Source: Marseilla massiliensis
Lineage (GTDB): Bacteria; Bacteroidota; Bacteroidia; Bacteroidales; Bacteroidaceae
Length of the DNA: 64,000 nt
Direction of reading: 5' to 3'
Assembly (NCBI RefSeq): GCF_016899955.1
Contig: NZ_JACJJL010000020.1
Span: forward strand, 18,602 to 82,601
Part shown: positions 54,401-61,419 of the stretch, in pieces
How positions within the stretch are numbered: the first letter of the stretch is position 1
Layout of the letters: each line of letters opens with the position of its first letter
Notes under the pieces: generated by a model
The model's database searches: none
What the model was told of the DNA's origin: nothing
Seen by the model: only the letters and a program-made list of their open reading frames with translations
Made by a program: the position numbers and the translations under genes

Positions 54401-54775
54401 CTCGTTGCGGCTGCCGCGCTTGCCCTGCACGGTCACCTCTTTTATTTCCGTGGCGTTGCCGCTCATCTTCACGTTGAGCGTGGTCTGCCCGGTGTATTTG
54501 TACGACTGCGACTTCATTCCAATGTACGAGAATACGAGCGTCAGCTGCCCCTTCTCTTCCTCGGGTACCTTTATAGAGTATTTTCCGTTGAAGTCGGTAA
54601 CCGTACCGGTGATTATACGTTTCTGTGCATTTTGGAAAGTCACATTAACGCCTATGCACGGTTCTGAACTTCCCCCGAAGTCTTCGGTCACCGTTCCCGA
54701 AACCGTTTTTTGTGCCAGTGCCTGCTGGACCAAGCATAACAGCACCACTGCAAATATGTTTCTTATCTTGTCCAT
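51497..54775 (-). CDS. SusC-like TonB-dependent transporter (first pair)
   Basis: A 1092-residue outer-membrane importer. The signal (about 1-21) is followed by a carboxypeptidase-D regulatory-like domain ([19 protein letters not shown]). The plug has KEVTVQGKR and [21 protein letters not shown], then [25 protein letters not shown] and [32 protein letters not shown], the SusC signature. The barrel ends VTINF. It is closer to the canonical type than the second SusC in this locus. Order: fasciclin gene, 51 bp, this gene, 12 bp, SusD. Confidence 0.96.
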   Translation of the reverse strand: [1092 protein letters not shown]

Positions 54776-54826
54776 GTTGTCTCCATTAGATATGTGATTA
54801 TAGTGTCTCGTTGGGTTTCCGCTTCA

Positions 54827-57196
54827 TCAGAACACGTCTTCAATGAAGTGGGCAGGCCCGTCTTCGAATACGAACGGGAAGTAGTCGTATCCCCCTGAAA
54901 CCTTCACCCGGTGGCCGTCGGCCCCGGTATTGCGGTCGATGATGGCGCAATAGAGTGCCGTGCCGTCGTCGTAGATGTTCATGTTGGTAGAGATGATGCT
55001 TGTCGAGCCGCCTTCCGACACCACTTCTTGCTGCAGCGTGGGCAGTCCGCCGTAGTCGGCGGTGTTCTCACCCCAGCCTATGTATGGGTAATTGCTGAAC
55101 GGTGCCGTTGACAGTGGCACGAAATACAGCTTCAGGTATTCGGTCAGGGCGCTGGCATCGGTTATCTCGATGTTGTCGAAGAATGTCGACGAGCCTACCG
55201 TAGCACCGGCCCCGGCGCTCACTCCGGGCAGTTTCCCGTCGACGATGGCCTGCTCTATCACATTGGTCGTAGGTATGAGCATCATGCAGTCTTCCTGCGT
55301 GAATGTCGTTTGCAGCGAGCCGGAGCTCGTGTTTACAAGGCCTGCCTTGTTGAGCAGGTTTATCCATCCGTAGAACTCAGTGGTTTCGTCGGTGCGGTTG
55401 TTTATCATGAGCCTCACCATCTGTCTGTTGTTCTCGTTTGAGTAGTCGCCTGGCATGAGCAGCCTGTCGTATGAATAGGCGTGTCCGTTGGTCCAGCCGT
55501 TCACGTCGCCGCGGTATGCCAGCGGCTCGAATGTAGTCCATATCTGGTCGTCGGTGACGGTGTTGCCTGCATACTTCAGGCAGTTGTTGTGCATGATGCT
55601 GTTGGTAATCTTGCCGTCTTTGACATACCAGTAGAGCTTGAAGTCGGATGTGAGTGCCGGTATCACCTTCGTGCCGCTCTCGGGCAGCACAGAGTTGCCG
55701 TCTATCGGGCTGGCCACGTGGCCGTTGATGTATGCCGTCATTGCGCTTGTGCTCATGCCGTCGGGCTGCGCTGTTGATACCAGCCGGCCGCCGGTGCGCT
55801 GTATTCCGGCGTTGTTGTACAGCTGGTCGTTGTCGGGGTAGAGCATGATGTAGCTCACGGCGTCGGCCACAAGCGTCGACGACATGCCGGAGTTGTTAAG
55901 CATTTCGTTGAAGTTGCTGAACTTCTTGTATTGGAATGCCGGGCCGGTCACGGCGCGGAACTTGGCCGGCGGGGTGAGCACGGAGCAGCCGTAGAGCAGT
56001 CCGTTTGAGCATACCACGCGGTCTTCGGGCCTCACTTCGTCTGTGTTGACGGTGATTACCTCGCCGTCGATGTTTTCTGCCGTACCGTTCTTTATCTCAC
56101 CCGGGAAGATGATTGATAGCGGATAGACGCAGCTGCGCATGATTTCCTGCATTGTCACCGAGTCTATTTCCTCTATCGATGAGTAGCCGCCCTCACCCCA
56201 GTATTCGTTGAAGAAGTTCTGGAATGCTTCGTCTGTAGGGGCGAAGATGGTGTAGCCCATCGATGACAGTGCGCTCATCATCGTATAGTCCATCACGTCT
56301 CCCCACTCGCTGTCTATGTTTACCAGAGGGCTCTGGTGGTAGTGGTGGAACAGCGAGTCCGATGTCTGGAGCTCGCGTGTCTGTATGCTGTCATACGAAT
56401 ATACCTCGCTTTTGTCGTAGAGGCTCAGTATGCGGCTGTACTTGCCAGCATTCTGCAACTCGTCGTAGATGGTTTCGAGCGGTTTGAGCACGCGGTCTAT
56501 CTTGTAGATGTAGCCGTTGCGCGCTATTCGCTCATATTCGGTCACGTTGGCGTTGGCCACGTTGAAGCCGCCGTCGCCTGACCATCCTGTCTCAGGGTAG
56601 AAGTATTCGTAGTTTTCCTTTGCGTCGATTTGCTTCGTCTGGAACATGCGGTATGAGAACACCGGCAGCAAGCGCTCGTTGTGGTACACCTGTACGTTGC
56701 GCTTGCGGGTGTTGTCGTAGGCCGTCGAGATGGCGTCCTGGCTGCGAGTGCGGAACTTGTAATACAGTCCGGCGTTCAGGTTTAGCTCGTCGTCGGTGGC
56801 TCCGTCGCCCTCGTTGGGACGGAAGTTCACGAGTTTGTTTTTGTCAAAGGAGTAGTACAGTATGTGGAATCCTATTAGCTTCCGCACTTCATCCTTGTCT
56901 ATCTGGCTGATGTCGGTTGTGCCATAGTTTTCCTGCAGGTATTGCGTCATGGCGTCGTCGTCGGGGGCCATGACGGTTAGTATCGACTTACCGTCGAGTA
57001 TCGGCTGATACTCGGATATGTCCACACCTTTGAGGAATATGCTGTAGTTGCCTTCGTCTTGCAGCGTCTTGTATATCGAGCCTCCTATCCATTCGGGTGT
57101 CTCGAAGTACTCGTCCAAATCCGAGCATGAAGGTAACATCAAGCATGAAAGCAATAATATCCATATTGACTTTCTGATGAGTTTTAGTTGTTTCAT
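54827..57196 (-). CDS. Multi-fasciclin-domain surface lipoprotein (first copy)
   Basis: A 789-residue lipoprotein (Cys24 in LPSCSDLDEYFETPE, acidic after Cys as in surface-exported lipoproteins). At least three fasciclin-like domains are readable: SILTVMAPDDDAMTQYLQEN and FHILYYSFDKNKLVNF (about 35-230), then MGYTIFAPTDEAFQNFFNEYWG with ICSNGLLYG-like closing (about 240-420), and a later one ending IPTTNVIEQAIVDGKLPG. It is the first gene of the eight-gene transcript, and a -7 box lies about 125 bp upstream. It would act at the cell surface, probably as a glycan-binding adhesin next to SusC; the family is not proven to bind pectin. Confidence 0.87.
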   Translation of the reverse strand: MKQLKLIRKSIWILLLSCLMLPSCSDLDEYFETPEWIGGSIYKTLQDEGNYSIFLKGVDISEYQPILDGKSILTVMAPDDDAMTQYLQENYGTTDISQIDKDEVRKLIGFHILYYSFDKNKLVNFRPNEGDGATDDELNLNAGLYYKFRTRSQDAISTAYDNTRKRNVQVYHNERLLPVFSYRMFQTKQIDAKENYEYFYPETGWSGDGGFNVANANVTEYERIARNGYIYKIDRVLKPLETIYDELQNAGKYSRILSLYDKSEVYSYDSIQTRELQTSDSLFHHYHQSPLVNIDSEWGDVMDYTMMSALSSMGYTIFAPTDEAFQNFFNEYWGEGGYSSIEEIDSVTMQEIMRSCVYPLSIIFPGEIKNGTAENIDGEVITVNTDEVRPEDRVVCSNGLLYGCSVLTPPAKFRAVTGPAFQYKKFSNFNEMLNNSGMSSTLVADAVSYIMLYPDNDQLYNNAGIQRTGGRLVSTAQPDGMSTSAMTAYINGHVASPIDGNSVLPESGTKVIPALTSDFKLYWYVKDGKITNSIMHNNCLKYAGNTVTDDQIWTTFEPLAYRGDVNGWTNGHAYSYDRLLMPGDYSNENNRQMVRLMINNRTDETTEFYGWINLLNKAGLVNTSSGSLQTTFTQEDCMMLIPTTNVIEQAIVDGKLPGVSAGAGATVGSSTFFDNIEITDASALTEYLKLYFVPLSTAPFSNYPYIGWGENTADYGGLPTLQQEVVSEGGSTSIISTNMNIYDDGTALYCAIIDRNTGADGHRVKVSGGYDYFPFVFEDGPAHFIEDVF

Positions 57197-57320
57197 ATAC
57201 GGTTTTTAATTATTTAGTATTTGGTTAGTTGCACACAGTGAGTGTGACCAGACTGCCGTTAGTTCTGTTTTTATGGTTGACAGATGTCGAAGTATGGGTT
57301 AGCTTGGCATTGTGTTAATG

Positions 57321-57328
57321 CAAATATA
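57321..57328 (-). promoter_or_regulatory. -7 box for the SusCD/fasciclin operon
   Basis: The minus strand reads TATATTTG (TAnnTTTG), 125 bp before the first start codon. No -33 TTTG at usual spacing, as expected if an activator such as the HTCS is needed. Confidence 0.5.
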
Positions 57329-57620
57329 GCTAAATTTTCAATATAAAGGTTAGGTGTGGTCTTGATTTATGCTTTCTTAACAACACTTTCCTTTCGTCGA
57401 TTTGCCTTTGCTTACGGCTTTTCGGAAGTTGGCAACACGGCATGATTATGGTATGCAATTTGGTCTGTTAGTCATGTTTTGCGCATTTTTGTTTTTGTTT
57501 TTAGTTATTTTTCTTGCTGCAAATTTATGTATTATGGTGAAATTTATGGTGGAAATTTTGTTTGTTTGGGGTAAATAATTCTTTTTGAGCCATAAAAACC
57601 ATGAAAAACACGCCCTCCGT

Positions 57621-57641
57621 GCGCCTGCTTCCTGCAGGCGC
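57621..57641. repeat. Small GC-rich palindrome
   Basis: 8-bp perfect stem GCGCCTGC (57621-57628) / GCAGGCGC (57634-57641) with a 5-base loop, upstream of the SusCD operon promoter and downstream of CE8. Function not evident. Confidence 0.4.
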
Positions 57642-57759
57642 GTGTTGCGGGCCGCTTGCTGCGAGGTGTGGCTGCCGGAAAGCCGGCGGGTTGGTTGGGC
57701 GGCAGTGCCGTAGGGTGCCGGGCACATGGCGGCGCAGTGGTTTCGGCCGATGGCGATGA

Positions 57760-57813
57760 CAAGACGGCCCCCTCCGGGATGGCTGTAGTATCCTGGAGGG
57801 GGCTTTCGTCTTG
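57760..57813 (-). terminator. Terminator of the PL1-CE8 transcript
   Basis: Long imperfect stem with arms starting CAAGACGGCCCCCTCCGGGAT (57760, given as CAAGACGGCC then CCCTCCGGGAT) and ending GGGGGCTTTCGTCTTG. It lies about 80 bp beyond the CE8 stop on the minus strand. A second 7-bp stem (GCCCCTG 57824-57830 / CAGGGGC 57839-57845) stands between it and the stop. Confidence 0.7.
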
Positions 57814-57892
57814 TATAGTGACAGCCCCTGTGGTTCATCAGGGGCGTTCACCTCAATGCGGGCTGTGCTTGCCCGGCATGTCCGCCGAAGCG

Positions 57893-60800
57893 TCACCTGG
57901 CCACTTTGGTGGCTTTTGTCTTACCGTTGTCCATCCTGTCTATGCGTATGCTTACGCCCTTGGCTGTCTTTCCGGTCTTTATTCCGCCTATGGTGTAATA
58001 CGTCGTCTCGCTTATGGCCGTCTCGCCGGTGGCGTTGCTTATGCCGTCGGCTATTTGGGCTGCGGCAGCTTCGCCCAGTCCGCCCATTTCGTTGGCCGCG
58101 CGCACAGAGTAGGTGGCGTCGGCATCATCGACGGTGTATGTGGGTTGTGTGGTGAAGTCAACCACCTTTCCGTCCTTGCATACAGCCCAGCAGAGCACAT
58201 AGTCGCTCGGTTCCCATGTCAGGGTGGTGCCGTCTATGGTTACGTTCTTGGGTGCCGATGCCTGTTCGGTGGCCGATGTCGGGTCCCAGTCGTCGTCGCC
58301 ACCCATCACGTTCTCAAGCGTCAGCTGTGCCGCCTCGGCCGCAGTGAGCACGGGGTTGTTGGCGTGGCCGTCGCCGAAAGTCTTCTTTCGGTTGTCGAGG
58401 TTTATCACCGTTCCGCTGGCCGTGGTCGAGTTGTATTCGGCAAAGCGTGCCGGCCAGCCGCCGCTCATCTCGTTCCAGCCTATGGCCGACGGCTGTACCT
58501 CCATGCGCGTGTTGATGTAGAGGGCTATCGGAGTGCCGTCGCCCCATGGGCGCCCGAGCGTGTAGTTGCCGTCTATGCCTCCGGTCTCGCCCTTGATGGT
58601 GCAGCTGTTGAACACATAGCCATACTGCTTGGGGTTAGACGGGGCGCAGATGTAGCCCGAGCCGCAAACCATCAGCTCCACTTCGTTGTAGAATACGTCG
58701 CCCTTGCCGCACAGGAAGTCGGTGCGCCCGCGCAGGCGTCCGCCCTCAAAGTAGAAGCGTCCGCGGTCGTTGTTAGACAGGTAAGTGTCTTGGTAGCCCA
58801 CCAGGCTCACGTCTTTGCAAACCGTCTTGTCTGATGCGTCTTCGAGTGCCCCGTTGCGCCCACGGTCGTCTTTCATCCCGCTCTTTATGGTCAGGTCCTG
58901 TATGTAGGTGGCCGTGGCGTTCTTGCCGAGGTCTATCGTCTGGTTCTTGTGCAGGCCTTCGATGGGGCACGCCGGGCCGTACTGGCCTTCAATCTCGGTT
59001 TCGGGCAGCGTGTTGACGATGGATGTGTTGTCCATATCCTCGCCTATTATCGACACGTTTGGCGTGGTTATGTGGGTTATCGGGCTTGGGTAGGCCACTC
59101 CGTCGGAGCCCATGATGGTCTCTGTCTCGCTGGCCGGTATCACGTAATGGCCCTGTTTGATGAATATCCTGAAGCGCACCGAGGTGTCTTCGCGCTTCTC
59201 AGCTGCCGCTATGGCCTCGGTAAACGTGCCGTCGTCGGGCACTATGAAGTCGTAGAGTGCCTTGGATATGGCCGGGCGGGTCTTGGTGCTGAAGTTGATG
59301 GTGATGGCTTCGTCGACGGCGTTGCCCGTCAGGTCGGCAACGCTTCCGGCCGGCAGGGTGAACGTGTAGGGCGTAGAGTATTCCAGGCCCTTGTATTCAA
59401 ATATCACAGTACGTCCCGATACGCTGGGCTGCAGTTCCGTCAGGCCGAGCGTGGCCGTGGCTCCGTCGGCCACCTTTACCTTCTCGTCGAACGTGAGTAT
59501 TATCTTGCCGTTGGCCGAAGCGTTGGTGTTGCCCTCCTCGGGCACGGTCGACAGCAGCCTTGGTGCAGTGCCGTCGTCTACCAGCTTCTCTGTCCCGGTG
59601 ATGAATATGTCGGAGAGTGCAATGCCGTCGTTGTCGGATGTCGTTCCGCTTATGGCCGAGCTCTTGTCTGAAATCCAGCGCAGGTATACCGTCTTCTGGT
59701 TGTTTGCCTCGGCCGGCAGGCTGAACTCCTTGTCCAGCCACTGTTTGGCTCCCTCGATGTTAAAGCTGCCCACGGTGGTCCATTGCTCGCCGTCGAGCGA
59801 GTATTGCAGGTCTTGCTTGGTGTATGCGTTGTAGTTGTAGGCCATGGCGCTCTGCACCTTGATGTCTGTGAAGGCCTCGGCGTTGACCACGGTCTGCCAG
59901 TAGTAGTCGCCAAGCCCCGTGGTGCGCCAGTTCACTGCGGCGTTGCGGCCCTCGTAGCCGCCTGCCGCCTGCCAGCTCTTGTCGAGCCATCCGCTGGTCT
60001 CGCCGGCGGCGTTGCGCATAACGAGCGTTGCCGCGTCGTTGTCGGCCGACGCGAAGTCGGCCTTGCGACTGTCGCAGCCCGGGGTGATGAAGTCCCATGC
60101 CGCAATGTAGTCGGTGGCCGAGAAGTTGGCCGTGAGCTCCCGGTCTTGGTCCATGGTGAGCGTTATCGAGGCCGATGTCTCGCCGTTGCTCCAGTTGGTG
60201 AAGGTCACTATCTTGTTTGACGAGGCTGTAAGCATCACGTCGGTGCCGTCTTCATACATGTTCTTGCCTTCTATTACGGTTGGCTCTGGTGCCATTGTCA
60301 CCATGTAGTCGTTGCCGCCTCCCTCGATGTTGCACGTCAGCGAATAGGTCTTCACGAGCTCGAAGTTGGCTTCGAGCGTGGTGTTATCTGTCACGGTGAG
60401 GCTGAATTCGGTTTCGGTAGACACCACATTGCCCGAAGCGTCGGTCCAGTTTACAAACTTGTAGCCAAAGTTTCGGGTGGCGGTCACCTTCACTTCGGTG
60501 CCGTCGTCATACTCGTCGGAGGCCGGGTTTAGCGTCACCGTGCCGCCCTCGGCCGGGTTTGCCGTGGCCGTAAGGGTGTATTTGGCCACGTTCTCTATAG
60601 TGCCGCTCAGCGTGCCCTCGATGCGCACGTCGCTGAAGCCGCCCTCCTTGGCTGCCCCCACGCCCACGGTGGCCTGCAGGGTGAAGCCCTCGGCTGTGGT
60701 GAGCTTCTGTTGCTGTGACTCGGTGAGCTCTATTTCAAAGCGGTTGGTGTAGTTGGCGTTGCCCCCAAACTTGTCGTCGGCCTGCGACTTGTTGTTGCGT

Positions 60801-61246
60801 GGGGCGGTGAAGTTGCCCAGGTCTTCCTTCGTTCCGTCGGGCAGCAGCGCGCTGACGGTCACTCCGTTCTCGGCGTCGGTGCCGAAGCGCTGTATGTATG
60901 CGCTCACTTTCGTTGGCGTGAACGACAGTCCGCGCGCTGGCGTTACCTTCCATTGGGCGGCCTGAGTCGTTCCCGATGGGCGCAGCTTCAGGAAGGTCAC
61001 CTTCTCGCCGGCGTCGTTGGTGGCTTGTCCCGTGCTTGTGCCGGTCACCTCGATGTCGCCAAGGTCGACTGTAGCCAGCGAGAAGCCGTCGGCCGGGATG
61101 AGTGTTGTCACTTTGTCGTAGTCGGCCTGTGTGTTGAAGTCCCAGGCCACTGTGGCCGGTTCCTTGTCGTAGGTCTGAGCCTGCGACGGCAGCAACCCTG
61201 CCACGCATAGCACAGCTACGGTGAGCCTTAGTAGTCTTTTTCTCAT
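57893..61246 (-). CDS. Multidomain CE8 pectin methylesterase
   Basis: Removes methyl esters from homogalacturonan, preparing it for the PL1 and GH28 enzymes. After a signal (about 1-24) come, in order: an accessory beta-module (about 30-216) also found in the neighbouring PL1; two InlB-type repeats (222-296, 298-376, with FVNWTDASGN and FTNWSNGE); a second beta-sandwich (about 380-553) shared with the beta-helix protein at 38827; a Big_5-like Ig domain (556-653, TFDEKVKVADGATATL); and the CE8 beta-helix (about 664-1000). The CE8 residues are seen in GYQDTYLS (Asp820), GRTDFLCGKGDVFY (Asp843) and YTLGRPWG (Arg899). It ends with a tail (YYTIGGIKTGKTAKGVSI). At 1117 residues it is far longer than plain CE8. 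It lies 173 bp after PL1. Confidence 0.92.
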   Translation of the reverse strand: MRKRLLRLTVAVLCVAGLLPSQAQTYDKEPATVAWDFNTQADYDKVTTLIPADGFSLATVDLGDIEVTGTSTGQATNDAGEKVTFLKLRPSGTTQAAQWKVTPARGLSFTPTKVSAYIQRFGTDAENGVTVSALLPDGTKEDLGNFTAPRNNKSQADDKFGGNANYTNRFEIELTESQQQKLTTAEGFTLQATVGVGAAKEGGFSDVRIEGTLSGTIENVAKYTLTATANPAEGGTVTLNPASDEYDDGTEVKVTATRNFGYKFVNWTDASGNVVSTETEFSLTVTDNTTLEANFELVKTYSLTCNIEGGGNDYMVTMAPEPTVIEGKNMYEDGTDVMLTASSNKIVTFTNWSNGETSASITLTMDQDRELTANFSATDYIAAWDFITPGCDSRKADFASADNDAATLVMRNAAGETSGWLDKSWQAAGGYEGRNAAVNWRTTGLGDYYWQTVVNAEAFTDIKVQSAMAYNYNAYTKQDLQYSLDGEQWTTVGSFNIEGAKQWLDKEFSLPAEANNQKTVYLRWISDKSSAISGTTSDNDGIALSDIFITGTEKLVDDGTAPRLLSTVPEEGNTNASANGKIILTFDEKVKVADGATATLGLTELQPSVSGRTVIFEYKGLEYSTPYTFTLPAGSVADLTGNAVDEAITINFSTKTRPAISKALYDFIVPDDGTFTEAIAAAEKREDTSVRFRIFIKQGHYVIPASETETIMGSDGVAYPSPITHITTPNVSIIGEDMDNTSIVNTLPETEIEGQYGPACPIEGLHKNQTIDLGKNATATYIQDLTIKSGMKDDRGRNGALEDASDKTVCKDVSLVGYQDTYLSNNDRGRFYFEGGRLRGRTDFLCGKGDVFYNEVELMVCGSGYICAPSNPKQYGYVFNSCTIKGETGGIDGNYTLGRPWGDGTPIALYINTRMEVQPSAIGWNEMSGGWPARFAEYNSTTASGTVINLDNRKKTFGDGHANNPVLTAAEAAQLTLENVMGGDDDWDPTSATEQASAPKNVTIDGTTLTWEPSDYVLCWAVCKDGKVVDFTTQPTYTVDDADATYSVRAANEMGGLGEAAAAQIADGISNATGETAISETTYYTIGGIKTGKTAKGVSIRIDRMDNGKTKATKVAR

Positions 61247-61419
61247 GTTTCTTTAGTTTTTAGTTATTGTTATTTTGGTCTGGTGTGGCATTGCTTGCTG
61301 TTGCCGGCTGTTGCCGGCGCTATGCGGCAGCCGTTGCGGGCGGCTACGGGCGGGGTGGGGGCGGCCGTCATTGTCCGCCCCCACCGTTGTCGTTGTCGAG
61401 CCGGTGGCAGTGCCGGGTG

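Larger units (their letters stand above)
57197..57892. other. Intergenic region between CE8 and the SusCD operon
   Basis: About 700 bp with the operon -7 box (57321), a small palindrome (57621) and the CE8 terminator (57760). The 130-codon minus-strand frame here (57446-57838) covers the terminator and is rejected. Confidence 0.55.

Noticed and set aside
57656..58834. 392-codon plus-strand frame over the CE8 3' end
   Set aside because: Runs across a terminator and antisense to CE8; no domain features.
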